From the NCBI GenBank assembly GCA_020086605.1, contig JACBWW010000007.1, positions 17,919,256 to 17,983,255 on the forward strand: a stretch of 64,000 nt of DNA, written 5' to 3'. The stretch is from Lanius collurio. Its lineage: Eukaryota > Chordata > Aves > Passeriformes > Laniidae. Of this stretch, positions 1-13,449 are shown in pieces (within the stretch, counting starts at the first letter, position 1; every line of letters starts with the position of its first letter). A program made the translations under genes and the position numbers. The notes beneath the pieces were generated by a model that had not been told where the DNA came from, did no database searches, and worked only from the letters and a program-made list of their open reading frames with translations.

Positions 1-2896
1 AGATTTCTACCCTGCCATAAACTCTGACTGTAATACCTCATCTGCTACTGACCTGAAGTGAACTCTGAGGAGAGGGAACAGTAATAAAGCAAAACCCAGC
101 AAACAGTGTGAAGCTTTTGTAAGATCTTATATAACTGGATTGGCTATATTGGGAACTTGCCTTTGGTTTTAATTATAGATTTAAGGGTGCACTTATCGGG
201 CTCTGTGCCATCTCTTTGCTCCCTCCCTTCACTCTCGATTTGCTTTATATAATGAGCAGCCACTACAAAAAGGATGTTTTCCCCCCTTCCTTTCAGGAAG
301 AGGACAGGCCGACAAAAGTTCACTGGGGGATGGGGAGGTCTAATGTGTTAATTGTCTCATGTGTCACTCTGGTCTCAGGCTTCAGCCTGGTCCCTCAGGA
401 AGGTTTCAAAGATCAGTTGTCAGAGCCCAGCAAAAATGTGTGGTGTCCCAAAACTGGCCAATGTTTCTTCCCAAAAGCTGGGGTTGAGTGACAAGTACCT
501 CTTTGAACTTGCAGAAGAGTGTCAAGAGAATGACAATCCCCAAATCTACCCAGATCTATCTCTTACTCACATCTGTTCACCAGCACACACAAAAATTACT
601 TTCACAGAAGCAAAGCCAGAGCAGATGCAAAGTAACAAGGACTTCTGAGGGCATCATGAAACGTTAATGAAACCTGAGTTGAGATTTGAGGAAACAGGAC
701 TTGAATGCGCAAAAAAATTTAAAATATAACTAAGTCAAATTATGCTTCTTGAGCATCAGTTCTCAACTTAATCTTAAACTCAATTTGTATTCATTTTCCT
801 GGTGACTTTTGCCTCTCAGAGCATCTGCTGTATCAATTGTTATATGTGCACAGGGAGAGAGGCTTGTAAAGCAATAGAGAAGCTGTCCTGCAGAATTACT
901 CTGGCTGTGCCTTAAAGGGTAGACACCTGCTGCCTCCTTTGAGGGGTCCCAAGCTCAGAAATAAGGTTTCTGAATCTGTTATTCATATCAAAATCTAGTC
1001 CACTGAAGGGGTAACTGGAATTACCTGCCCTGCCACATCCAAGAAGGTGATGATAGATCTACAAGCTATCTCCCTGCTCTAGCTTAGAGGTCTTCAGCTT
1101 TTTGTTTCAATCTTGTAAATGGCCCAGGGGTTAGTAAAATCAACAAAAAGGTGTCAAAATGTGAGCTGAATTCCTCTAAGTCAGTTAAATAAACAGTATT
1201 AACATCCACTATCCATAGTAAGTAGAGGAGTTCTGTGATGTAAGGATAATAAAAGTACTTGGGAGGAGAGCAGGATGCCTGAGCATCACAACACAAAGTC
1301 ATGCCAAACCCACTATGGCCAGCCCACAGCCTAGAGCTAAAAAAGCTCTGCTTCCCTTCCTATTGCTCTAAAATCTAGGTAAAACATAGCAGGGTAATTA
1401 AGAGTTCACTGTGTTAATAGCTTTTTTGGATCCTATAATGTTCATAACAGTCCATCTCTTAAATTACAAATGTAATGGCATAGCTCCTGGTTATCCTTTC
1501 AACAATACCAAGTTAGAAATATTGCTGAGAAGGACAGCAAAACTTTGGAAGAACGGTGCATCTGATTCCCCTTAGCAGCAGCCTATTTCTTACTAGCCCT
1601 GTGACTACTGAAGAATTTGTCATTCCAGAAAATTTTACATCATGTTGACACGTGAAATTACAAGAAAGGCTGCTCCTAATGGAGCCATGGCTGAACAGAC
1701 AGAAAGTTTCAATCCTAAGGCCTTACAGAAGACACTGCAAAACACAGTGTAGGCTTCTAGGCTGATATAGGTGTGCATGCTCTATAGCAGAGGTAGGTGT
1801 GTTCATCCTTGCTCCCAGCTCTCAACTTATATCACTGCATCCAGTTTTACTTTCTTTTTTTATGCTTTTTCCTAGAATGTGACTCAGTGCTTTTCAGAAA
1901 GCAGAACCTTTGTCTGCATCATTCTCCCTGCCAATCCTTTACATCACCTGCTTGATCCAGAGTTGGGAGTGACTCATTTTTCTCATCCAAGCACATGTGC
2001 ACACAATGAGCTGTCTCCCATCTAATGGCCCTTCACAGAAACTTATATGTAGGGTCATGATTGTGTTTTGTTGCAGATGCCCAGTGCCCATCTGTAGAGG
2101 ACAGTCTCTGTCTGTCTCAGGATTTATATTGTTCTGAATGCTTTAAAGGCTTTGCAAGTGAAAGCAGATGATTTAGTTTTTTTTTCCCTTCCTCCCTCAC
2201 TAGCTAATTTTGTATCTATTATTTACTGTGGGAAAGCTATGCTAAACAAGCAATCTCTACATTTTTTTCTGAGGCTGATTTCCATCCTAAACTGTTTACC
2301 AAAGTGAGCTTGAACCTGTTTTTGGAAAATTTTCACACCACTCACTCACCACCTTACCTTTATTGTTTGCAGCATATGTGAAGATACAGTTTTAATGGAA
2401 TCCCTTCAACTGCATAGAGACACTTGTGGTGGGCTAGGTAACTAAAATCTATAAATTAATGACTGAAAGTATGACATGTACAATGCAGACATGTGAACTA
2501 ATCCACCTCTTCTTTTGTCCTGTTAGAGTCAATGGAAAGATGTAAGCACTTTCTAGCAGTAATTTGGCTCAATCTGAATTAGACAGCTACCATAGGTCAC
2601 GTGGCTTACAATAAAGAAAAGGCAAAGCAAAACAGCTTTGGTGCAGATGTCTACATTTTGTTGGTATCTATTGTTATGGTACCTAACGTAAATTAATGTT
2701 AGTAAACTCACTGGTGAATAGAGCAGAGATTCAGGAATTTGCAAAAAGGCAAATTACAACATTATCACAAAATAATGCCATTTCAATTTTGGATTTTAAT
2801 TCTTCTGCTGAGAGTTCATTTAATCTTAGCATTAGGTATAGGCATTTCTCTGAATCTACTTTGACAGTAACACAGCCAAGAGGAGTTGCAAACTGT
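1..2896. other. Intergenic AT-rich DNA, nothing recognised
   Basis: No coding exon, RNA gene or transposon end is recognisable here. Open frames are all under about 100 codons and overlap on both strands, as expected by chance. Base composition is AT-rich with scattered short T runs. It may hold old, unrecognisable repeats. Confidence 0.6.
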
Positions 2897-3765
2897 TAGA
2901 ATAGAGCAATGGAATTGCTTACGTTGAAAAGGACTTTTAAGACCATCAGATCTAACTGTTAACCTAGTGCTGACAAGTTCACCACTAAACCATGCCCCTA
3001 AGCACCCTGTCTGTCTTAAATACCTCTAGGGTTGGTGGCTCTGCAAGTTCCCTGGGCAGCCTCTTCCAGTGCTTGACAATCCTGAAGAATTTTTTCCTAG
3101 TATCCAAACTAAAACACCCCAGGCACAACTTGAAGCCATTTTCTCTTGTCCTATTGCTTGTTACTTGGGAACAGAAACCAGCCTTCATCTCAACACAACC
3201 TCCTTTCAAGTTGTGCTTAAAGTTCAGCTTCCTTTTCTCCAGGCTAAACACCCTCAGCTTCCTCAGCCACTACTCACCAGACTTGTGCTCCAGACATTTC
3301 ACCAGCTCCGTTGCCCTTCTCAGGATACAATCCAGCACCTCAGCATCTTTCTTGTAGTGAGAACCCAGAACTGAACTCAGGATTTGAGGTGTGGCCTCAC
3401 AAGTGCCACTGCTCTGGTCCTGCTGGACACACTATTCCCCTTGTTCTGCTGTGTGATGGCACTCAGGATGATCCGCTCCATGACCCCCCACAGGCACTGA
3501 GCTTGGGCTGACAGTCATAGATCCCAGAATCCTCTGTCTGGTTCCTCTTGTAGATGGGCATCACATTCGTCAATCTCCAGTCAACCAGGACCTCCCCAGT
3601 TAGCCAGGACTGCTGGTAAACATTGAAAAGTGTTCCAGTGAGCTCTTTCACCCTCCCCCTCCATACCTCTGGATAGTTGTCATCCAATCCCATAGACAGC
3701 TGTCTCACAGCCTCTTCCAACAGCTGCTCAGAGCTGTGGGCAGGATAAAGGCAGATAACTACACT
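2897..3765 (-). mobile_element. CR1 LINE fragment, internally deleted
   Basis: This is a minus-strand CR1 non-LTR retrotransposon copy, 5'-truncated as is usual for the family. The left part (to about 3440) matches the CR1 3' UTR and the end of ORF2; the minus-strand translation has FSLEKRK, then SNRTRENGFKL, then HWKRLPREL, the conserved ORF2 C-terminal block. The right part (about 3460-3765) encodes an N-terminal piece of the reverse transcriptase domain. In complete CR1 copies these parts are separated by several hundred bases, so the copy has lost an internal segment near 3440. The 3' octamer tail at about 2900 is degraded. Stops and frameshifts show it is inactive. Subfamily was not determined. 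Confidence 0.92.
3463..3765 (-). pseudogene. CR1 ORF2 reverse transcriptase remnant
   Basis: The minus-strand frame carries QQSWLTGEVLVDWRLTN followed by an IYKRN motif, matching the stretch of CR1 reverse transcriptase where a QQSW.TGE.P.DWR.ANV.PIYKKG pattern is normal. The endonuclease domain, the catalytic YADD block and most of the fingers and palm are absent. It is a dead fragment inside the surrounding CR1 copy. The upstream MLLLSVVICLYPAHS residues are flanking-sequence readthrough. Confidence 0.85.
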
Positions 3766-5775
3766 TAACAGTAGCAAGATTGCCCTGGAAGAACTGCATT
3801 AGTAGGAATCAGTTCCATCAAAGAAACTGAATGTATCTCCAAGCACCTATTCTCATATCCTGGCTGGATGTGAGAAAGTTATGGAAGAATGGGATAGATA
3901 AGGGCAACAGCCTCATTCATGGACTCACCAGGAAATTGGATGGACTAGTGAGATGACTTTGACCCTTCCTATCAGGAAACGTTTCCACATTGTCCTATCT
4001 CACACATCTTCTCTGCTCATCCTTTGCACCAGTGTGAACCAGCAATGTCTGCGATACTGTACTGTGCCCAGGCCCAGGAGAGAGGACCCAACTTCTGGAC
4101 CCTAAAATGTCAGCTGCAAAGAAAGGAAGATCCAACATATTCAGTATCCCAGAAAAACTGACTTGAAGGGGGCAAGGTTTTAGAGAATTATTTTAGTCAT
4201 GTTTCAGAGAGCCAAGGCTATCTGCTTCACTCAATTCTGTCTCCCAACAGCCTGAGGAGAATGAGATGAGGGCCTGTAAGCAGAAAGCAAAACTTGATAG
4301 TTTATCAGACTTAGGTTGAATTTGTTGATGGTCTCAACAAGGCTGAGGCAAACTCCTCACTACTTTTCATGTAAAAAAAACTCACTTTACTTGTCTTTGT
4401 GCTCTAGGAACCTTGGAAATAGATGGCCTTGGAAAAGCCCATTCCCCAAGAGACACAAAACATTCTGCTGCCTGTTGAGGCTCCCTTGTGTGAGCCATTG
4501 GCAATGTGCTTTTTGTACTGTTTTAGGAACAGTCCAGAAAGCAGATGGCATATTTTAGCATGACGGTCTTGCTGTCTTATTCCGTAAGCAGCTTGTCCTG
4601 TGCTGGCCTGATGACAAGGCATCCTCCTGCTGACTCTCTGGGGTACAGAGCATGGGAAGAGCCACTGCTGAAAGTCCTGACAAGAAGACAGTACTTTCAA
4701 GGCCTCCCTCTCCCTGTGCAAGGACAGCCAGAGGTAGAGAGTACTTTTCATTTCCCTGCTGCCCTTTGTGCAGGGCAGGTCACAGACTACTGCTTGTTTT
4801 ACTTAACATTTCAATATATTCTCCAGGCAATATTTTTTACTTCTGCTTAGAAGACTGTCTTTCCTTTAATCCATTTATTCTTGATCTGCTTTTCCCATAG
4901 TCCTCATGCTCACTGAACACTGTAGCAAATCTGCTCTTATTTATTGTTAAAACAATGGAATTTTTTTCTTGAGATAAACCAAAAATGGGTGGCAAAAACT
5001 TATCCAGTTTTTATTTTATGCCTTTTTTTCAGGAAGTGTGGAGTACTTTAGAAACTCCTCTATCTAATTAGGAGTAAGTCTTAAAGACAGTGCATAAAAG
5101 AGTCACACCTTTTTTGTTCTTCCAGCAAAAAATTGTTTTCATGGGGATAGCAAGGAAGAGGTACCAGGACTGTCTCAAGAGATCTTTGGGGGAAAGAGGG
5201 TAGACATGATTGAAATGAGCCTACATGGCCTTTGTTCATCTAATGTCATGTTTTTCTACTTTGGGTTTTATTCTTTTTGTGATATGGAAAATGTTACTTG
5301 AATTTTGATTGTATCTCGATTCCATGCAGATATTTTCAATTAAAATAGACTAATGGAAACTACCATGAACAAATCTAGTGAGTATTACTATAAGATTGTT
5401 TTCCTTCACCTTTTCAAGCAGCAATCCGAAATTCTATGAGGAGAGAAGATAACAACTGACATGGAATGGAGTAATACAAGATGAATTTTAGGAATTTTTG
5501 TTTTGTTTCAAGAAATCTTTAACATTTGCGGAGTAGCACATTGGTGCTGAACTTACAGGGATATTAAAGTATGGGAAACCATTTCTGTTGAAGGTTTTGG
5601 AACCATAAAGCTCAGCAGGAAGTGTTGTATTAGTTGCTGCATCCCTTTTTGGAATTTGTTTCTCTCTAGTAACTTCTTCCATGCCATGTTTGTGACAAAC
5701 CTTTGCTCCAGATTCTGCCATAGCAGTACAGTTGGACATTAATTTTAACAAGGTATATTTACAGTTCAGGACAAG
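3766..5775. other. Intergenic DNA, nothing recognised
   Basis: No gene, RNA or clear repeat family is recognised between the two CR1 fragments. Several overlapping open frames of 80-115 codons near 4400-4850 lie on both strands and share no recognisable motif, so they are not annotated. Confidence 0.55.
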
Positions 5776-5985
5776 AGAAATCACAGAATAAGTTGGGTTG
5801 GAAGGAGCCCTGAAAAGTCATGTAGTTCCCACTTCCTTGCAATATGCAGGGACATCAACTCAATCAGGTTAGTCAGAGCCCCATCCAATCTGGCCTTGAA
5901 TATTTCCAGGGCTGGGTCTTCTACTACCTCTCTGAGCAAACTATTCCTATGTTCACCACCCCAATCATAAAAAAATCTTTAATGG
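5776..5985 (-). mobile_element. CR1 LINE 3' end fragment
   Basis: A short, strongly 5'-truncated CR1 copy. The plus strand begins with the inverted 3' terminus (TCACAGAATAAGTTGGGTTG) and continues through the characteristic stretch that, inverted, encodes the C-terminal tail (AGAGCCCCATCCAATCTGG). It ends near a CAATCATAAAAAAATC segment equivalent to the usual TAAAGAATTTCTT region. Only about 200 bp remain and no frame is intact. Confidence 0.88.
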
Positions 5986-8900
5986 CTTGGCAGTCTGTCT
6001 GTTTCAATGTTGGTTTGTGAGTCTTACACTTTACAACCTCACACAAACAAATATAATCCTGTTCTGAGAAAACAGCAAGGCCTGAACTCACTGCTTGGTT
6101 TGAAAATTACGTCTCCAAATGACCACGCCATAGAATGCTCACTTCCACTCCTTGTGACTTTGCTATCAGTGAAAATTTAGCAATTAACCACAAGTTGTAA
6201 GAGTGTGAGTCTGCTTTTACAAAGTCAGAAAGAAGAGAGGGAGAAGAGAGTACAATTTTTCCAAAGGACTTGTCAGGGCACCTGGCCCCAGTGAACCCTC
6301 TCTGTGGGGGCTCATTCCTGGGATGTCCCCATGGGGTCTGCTGACCCCAGCACTGCCACCTGTGGTAGCATGGGGGTGAGAACATCTGTCCTTCAGAAAT
6401 GGAGTGGGACCACCAACTGCTCCCACAGGTCAGTGAACACAAGCCTTGCGATAGCTATAGGTATTCCTCTCCACTGACCTACATGATTTGGTCTGGTGAC
6501 CTACTGCTTTTGTTTATTTTTTTAGGTTATAAAATATGCTTATCCAGCCTCTATAAGTAAGTGTGCAAATCTGAGAGTTGCAGTTCTAGAAATCCACACA
6601 AAAATGCCAAGTAAAAGACTGCTAACCAATCCTCTCTTGCCTTTAAGCACCTGAAACCTTCCAAACATGCTTAGAGGTGCAAGATTGCACATCCTATTAG
6701 GAACCTGCTAAGCTAGCCTGGCATACTAGCTGGATTTTTAGGGTACTCTGTGAAGATCATAATCCTCTTCTTTCTGGGAGCAACTTTATTACCCCAGGGA
6801 AGCAGCTGAGTTTAGATTGTGCCAATATTTCCATCACATTGTTAGCTCTCTTTTTTTTTTAAGTCTTCATGAAAAAGAAGTCATTTTGTCCCATAATTAA
6901 GAACCAAAAAACTTCTCATGGCAACAGATTTTGTTTATGATTTTCACACAAATATTTTTGACAGCGTTGACATTTTTACAAGCATGACTAACTACACATT
7001 TACCCAGTTTCATTTTTTATTTTTTTTGGCATATAAATGTGCTAAAGATAATGTAAGCTAGAGAATTCCAAAGTCTGGCAAGAAGTTTACTGCATGCCAG
7101 GGACTGTTTTCACTTATTTTAAAAGACAAGTAGATGGCCAAGATACTGAATTTGAAATGTCACCTGCTGAGCTTTCATCGTGGTGACTGTGACAAAGGAT
7201 ATTCTTGTCATAGAAGACTTTCTCAGGAACCGTTTTCATTCATTTTGTCCCATGCTTTCTTTGCCACGTTGACAAATTTTACAGCTTCGATTTCTTTCTC
7301 TGTGAAATGAATTTCATTACCTACTTCACAGGAGTATCTGCTGCATAAATTATCAGTACTTAGACAATGCTGGGGGAGGAAGGAACTTTACAGCTTGGAA
7401 AGGACAAGAGGGAATCTGCACATGACAGTGGTATGTGCAGTGGTATGTACAATTCTCCCAAGTCTGCATATACAAGACTTTACCTGGGAGCCAGCTAGGG
7501 ACACAGATACCTTCACTCATCTGTAAATTTATTCATGTACCTGCCTGTGATATCCATGCTGCTCCTTGTGAAAGCCGCTGCTTCTCAGGAATCCACCTCA
7601 GACAGCTGAGGAAATGCCCTGTGCTATGCAAATCACAGGGCAGCACGATTACTAAAGGAACTGTTTCCCAAAACTGTCCTGTCCATACTGACAGTGATAT
7701 CACACTTGCAATATGTGTGCTCCAGAGTTAGTACCTGCCAGCACCTCCCACACAGTGGCCTCTAAGATATTTGTTTATTGTCTGTTTATAGTGTTAAGGA
7801 GATGAGTGGTGCCTTGGAAACTGTTGTGCACAAACTGCAGACAAATGCTGCCATTTATGGTGGTGTTGTCTGACAGTTTTAGTGAGTGTGATAGCTGTGT
7901 ATTACTGACCCCACAAACCTTCTGTCACTATACACTGGTGCCACCTTTAGCTCTCTCTGCCCCCTTCAATATCTTCTGCTTTTTAGTATGCCAGTACTAC
8001 ACTCCTGCCGAGCAGCTGCCTGTTTGGCATGACTCACGCCAGACATTTGGCTATTTTGGACAAATGGGGATAGGCTATTTATCCCAAATAGCTGCCTGCC
8101 TTGGATAGCACATTGTCCTGAATAATGGAAGCACTATCAACCTAAAATCCTTTAGAATTCTTCTGCCTGCACCCACATATTGCAGCAAAGAACCCAGGAA
8201 ACATGCAAATATCTATTAATACAGCAGATGACGAGAGACACACTTTTGAAATGATAACTTGGTTTGACTTGGTTGCACCCCCACCAAAGCAAGGAGACCA
8301 ACTTTCCTGGGTGCAGGGTCTGGGAGCTACCCCAGAGCTCTGTGCTGAGGAGCCCTCAGAAAAGGTGCAGGTGCCCTGGTGACTTCCTTAGAACTATCCC
8401 TGGTCCCCGGCTCCCTGGTGGCAGGCTTGCCATGGAAACAGTTCTGAATACTTTTTTTAAGCTGTTGATTCACACACCAGAAAGATCAACCTCTGGTTTG
8501 AAAATCTACTAGGCATGTTCTGCCCAGGGAAACAAAAAGCCATACAGATTGGGTAGAAATTAGGACCTTCTTTGCCCTGTTTACCTGGAGATAGCTTGTA
8601 TAGGATGTGAAATTCAAGGGGTGTCCTAGGAATTTATAGTGTCTCAGGCAGAGATCAAGGGGACCTGAAAGGATTTTCTGTCTTTACACAGACCCTCCTG
8701 GGAGAGCTTTTTTTTTTCTTTGATTTTGCGCCTTTTTTTTTTTTTTTTTGGTTAAGTTTCCCAAGCTTTTAGTGGACCCATTGTAATTTATAGGAGATTC
8801 TTGCCTAATGATGAATGATGTAGTTTGCTAATGATGGATTTGGTTACAGTGTGTATGTGTTGCAGAGTGAGAGATGATTTTATCTTGTTCTGATGGAGGA

Positions 8901-10504
8901 CTCAGGTTACCAAGAAGTCTTTATAGCTCTTTGTCAATCCACTAGTGAAGCCACCAGTTTAAAATGTGGGATCTTTCTACTTTCTCCTCCAAATCTTAAT
9001 GAATTTTAAAACAGCTTTTAAAACTGATTATTTCAGAACACTGCTGTCCCATAGGCGTATTTGTCATCATTTGCACTGGTCAAATTTCCACTGATTTCAA
9101 CGTGTGATGAGAAGAGTGCTGGGTATGAAAAGGATGCGGGCTCAGATCAGGAGAGAGAGATACAGATGGACCAGCAGCAGGGCCAGGGCTCCTGGTGAGC
9201 ATTAGGGTGAGCTGGTAACAGCAGTGGTAACTAGCAGAGAGAATTGGTGGTAAATGGAAGACTCTCACATGGATTAACCTGCCAGGCTTTTTTTTAGAAT
9301 CTGTTCTGCATTCACATCAATGGCTCATGGGCATTCCTTCCCCCTCCCCATCTCACTTGAACAGTTTTAATTTATTTTGCTTGTGTTTGGGAAAATATGC
9401 TTTACATCATTAATGTCCTTTATAATTTCCTGATATTTAGTGTGTTGTTTTATGTTTTAACCAGTAGGGTATTTCTTTTTGTTATATTTATAATCTAATT
9501 GGAAATTATGACAATTTTTTATCAGATTAGATCCATATAATTTGGATATATGTGTATGTAGTTAATTTACTACCATTCACTAGCATTATTCAGTCCACTA
9601 TTTTTCTCTTGTAAACACTTTTTTAAAGGCAATTTTACTAAAAATGGCTATTTTTTTTTCCTTGAATAGAGATGGGGAAAAAATCTTTGCCTGCAAAATC
9701 CTTTGAAATATTAACCCTAAAATATGAAATTAGTAAAGGAAAAGGTGGCATTTGATGACACTATTTTGCAAAGGTGTATGAGATCTGCCACAATCATCTG
9801 TTTGCCTGTGACAATAACCAGAAGAGTTCTGTATCTCTCCTCACTATTTTTTCTCCAGAAAGGTTACCAGTGTCCTACACACAATATAGAATTTTCAAAT
9901 TTTGAAACATTTTGTTATTATAGTAATGGCTATTGCTGTTCCTAACATATACCCTGTCAGAAGGCTTAAAAAATTTATGCCTTGCTTCATGCAAAAAAAA
10001 AAAAAATGGGGGAGGGGGAGGGGAAAAATACCCGAAGGTCAAAACTTTTAAAATGTCACTTCTTCTACAGTTTTGCATAGAAAATACATTGAAGCAGTGG
10101 GAGGGCTCCTTGCCCATAGAAACAGGCTGTAAGAAAAGAATGTTATCCTGCTGCTGTAGTTTCCACTTTCACTGGCAGCTGCGGGCTGAGCAGAAAAGCA
10201 CTGTGGGAGCCTATTGTTACCCCAGCTGGGTAATAGTTTTCTTATTTTACAGTCAGCAACCGAGGGGGGTTGGGGTGTCTCAGCAAAGTGCCTGAAAATA
10301 TAACTCCTGCAAACAGATCACTTTCTCCTTCACTATGAGAAAGAGGGATCCATAAATCTTTTATTTCAGTTATTTCCTCTACCAAGGTAATTAACTATTT
10401 CAAAAAAAGATGGATTTATTCTCCAAATAAATTTATGCTGTGTGGAAATGTTGCTCTGAAAGCTGTAAAATCCCAGATCTCTACTGGAAAGCTCAATAAT
10501 ACTC

Positions 10505-10556
10505 TTTTTTGTTGGTGGTGGTGTTTTTTTGGTTTTGGGTTTGGGGTTTTTTTTGG
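10505..10556 (+). repeat. G/T-only low-complexity tract (52 bp)
   Basis: The plus strand has 52 consecutive bases with no A or C, made of alternating T runs and G runs. It belongs to the same compositional class as the longer tracts near 32.1, 46.9, 61.3 and (inverted) 63.4 kb. Confidence 0.9.
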
Positions 10557-13413
10557 ATGAAATTTGATTTCCGAAGAGTAAATTTTGCAAGAGTAAGCCT
10601 GTAGGGATGACAACCCACATTTTTACCAGAGCAAAGTTTTGACAGGAAATGGAGGAGGTGGTGAGTAAACTTTGCAAAGCTTTTCTTTTCCTGACAGGGA
10701 AAGTGTGAGCATCCCTACAAAAGTGGCATGTATGATTTCATGTTGAATGGTTATAGCTCGTAAGACTAACTCTTACAAGACTGTAGATTTCTTTTAGTGC
10801 TGGCCCATCCGAGCAAGGATAGCTATTTATGTCATCACAGCAACCTAAGTTTAAGGAAGGGGAGCAGTGACAAAACCATTTAGCTCATCAGACTTTCCTA
10901 ATGTCTTTCATTTCCTAACAACTAGAATTTGCAAGACCAGCTTCAAAGGAAGACAAATCTTGCCTATGGTGGGAAAGTTGACCAGCTGAATGATTTATCT
11001 CCTCAACTTTTTGATCGCCTCAGGTGTTACCACAGTTGCAGTCTGAAGTCCTGCAGAGCACTCCATCAGCGACATATAAAGGCAAAACACGCTCTGGTCA
11101 GCTGGATGAGCAGGGTGCCCAGTTGATGGGCAGGTCACAGCTGATCAGAGGACTGTTTTGATCAGAGGAGACCTGTTTCCTGGACTTTTTCCTGTTTCAA
11201 ATCCTTTGCATCCCCTTGGAAAGTAAAGAGGATCTGCTCCAAAAAGGGGTGGATCTTGTAGCCCTGTTTACTACCTAGGAGAATTGAGTTGTTTCTGGAA
11301 TGAAACTCCCCCTGTAGAAGTGATACAGGGGAGTAGGCAAGAGGAGTACTTCCCTTACCACCCAACCCAATCTCTGCAAAGTGTTTTTTCTTTGTGTGGG
11401 GCTCATGCCAAAAGAATGTCTGGATCATGCCCAGGCTTCTTACGCTGATGGACTTTGCTTTAATCTTGTAGTTTTTAATCTTGTGGTGGTAGTAATGTCA
11501 AATATTACTGGATTCATGCTGCTGAGCCTCTGCTGCCTTTTGAAGCTGGATTACAGCTTGCTTGTCTGTGTTCTCCCACTCCTCCAGACCTCAGGGCAGA
11601 CAGAGTTACAATTTTTCTCCCTTACTTGCCTTGTATTGTCGCTCTTCTGTCTATGCCATATAGTCAACACTTGCCTGACTGATCTGGCCTGATCTGGCTG
11701 GCTGAGTTCATGGGATGAAATGCAGAGTCACGTGTGATACGTGAAAGCAGGTCTGATGCTCTGCTGTTCCTTATTTTTCTTCAGTTCATGCATCTATGGT
11801 TTTTGGATTGGTGGAGGCACTGCTTCCCTCTTCTGCAGAGAAACCTTCTGGGGTGTTGGGGTGCACGTAAACGGGGTGCATATGCAGCTAGGATAGACTC
11901 AGCTATTTGTGTCATGGGAAGATGATGGCATGTGTGGTGGGAGTTCCCTGGAAAGGGCCTAGCACTGCCAAGGTCACAGCTCAAAGCCTCGGGAATTCTG
12001 TGGCTGTATTAAATTTGCATCTCTACCCTCTAATGCTCTCCACCATGCTGGAGGAAAACATCTCACTCTCCAAAGGGAGAACCTTATATCAAGGCGTCTT
12101 GACTGCCTTGAAGTTTTGTCCAGCACATATTCCTGGACCTCAAAGCTGAGGTATAGATACAGGCTGTCGGTTGTGTGGGGAGAAAGCGAGGGCTGAGGCT
12201 TTGAAAGGAAAAGAAGACAAACTCCACACATTTTCTGGATTATCTTGGACAAATGCAATAGGAATAGTATTGTGGGAAAGAGTGATTCATTCCTTGCTTT
12301 CAATACTTCCTCTGAAGATATTTTCAAGGGAAAGAATGAGCAATATTAGAGTTTGGCATTTCAACCAATGACAGCAAAATAAATTACATGCACTTGTTAC
12401 ATCTGTCAGCATGGAGCCTCAGATCAAGCTGTGGTATGTACTTGCTATTGCACGCCCTAGATTCAAGCCCAGTTATTAAACAAGCATGGTTTTGGAGATT
12501 ATGAATATTCCTAATAGCAGGGTTGAGCCAGAACTGAACAGGTCTTGTTGCACACCCAAAGGATGTATTTTCAAAACTTCATGCCTTATTTCAAGCTGAA
12601 GAAATTCCTGTCCTTTTCTCCACAAACTTTTGTCTCAGTTCCAAGCCTGCCACACCAACAACCACTCTGGCATACCATAAAAAAGAGGAAGCCACTTTGG
12701 CTTTTATATCAGCCATGTTCCAACAGTGTGAACCACTAGAAGACCAAGCTTTGGGCAGGTTTGTAAAGGAGACCAATGAGCTTTTCTCTGCTCAGAGAGC
12801 TGGATCAGCATTCCTACCTAAAATCTCCCTCATGCCTCCAAGAGAAACCTGTTGCTGGGAGGTCACACCTGAGGACATCTTCTTGGTCATACAGGGTAAT
12901 TCTGCTGGAAAGAAGTATAGAGCATCTATCTCATAGGAAGTTTTGTAAGGCTTAAGGACCAGTTTATGCAATGAATCTTCCCCAGCAGAATTCTTTTCAC
13001 ACTCTGCTAAATGTTTGAAAACATGTTGAAGGACTACAAGTCTGGAGTGTGGTGTGAGAATGTGTAGCCATTGCAGTAAAATGGTTGGTTGCTCCTCTAT
13101 GATTAGTGGATTTTAGGTTAAGCTGGTTCTTTATTTCTAAGAACATTGCCATCTTGTTGAATAAATAGCTGAGAAGCACAACATTCCTGTATATTAAGTA
13201 TCTATTCATATCTTTGCTTCAGACTCAAGTACATCTGTGATGTTTTCATTCTGGGTAATAAGTAAGTATCTCACTAATTTCATAGACAAAATGGTTGTAT
13301 TCCTTGACTGAATCAAAATCTGTGAGTGAAAGCAGTGGTGAAGGGAAAGACAGGGTCAAGGAAATATCCTGTTCTATCACTTTAGGAAACAGGGTTAAAT
13401 ACATTGTGTAAAT

Positions 13414-13449
13414 GCACACAGATGCACACACAGATATACACACACACAA
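13414..13449. repeat. Imperfect (CA)n microsatellite
   Basis: Interrupted CACACA units separated by GATG and GATATA spacers. No other function is visible. Confidence 0.85.

Noticed and set aside
2992..3374. Plus-strand frames of 101-121 codons
   Set aside because: They are antisense to the minus-oriented CR1 copy, not host genes.
9991..10024. A13 run as a retroposed gene tail
   Set aside because: It is followed by G-rich low-complexity sequence, and no recognisable cDNA body or target duplication lies upstream.
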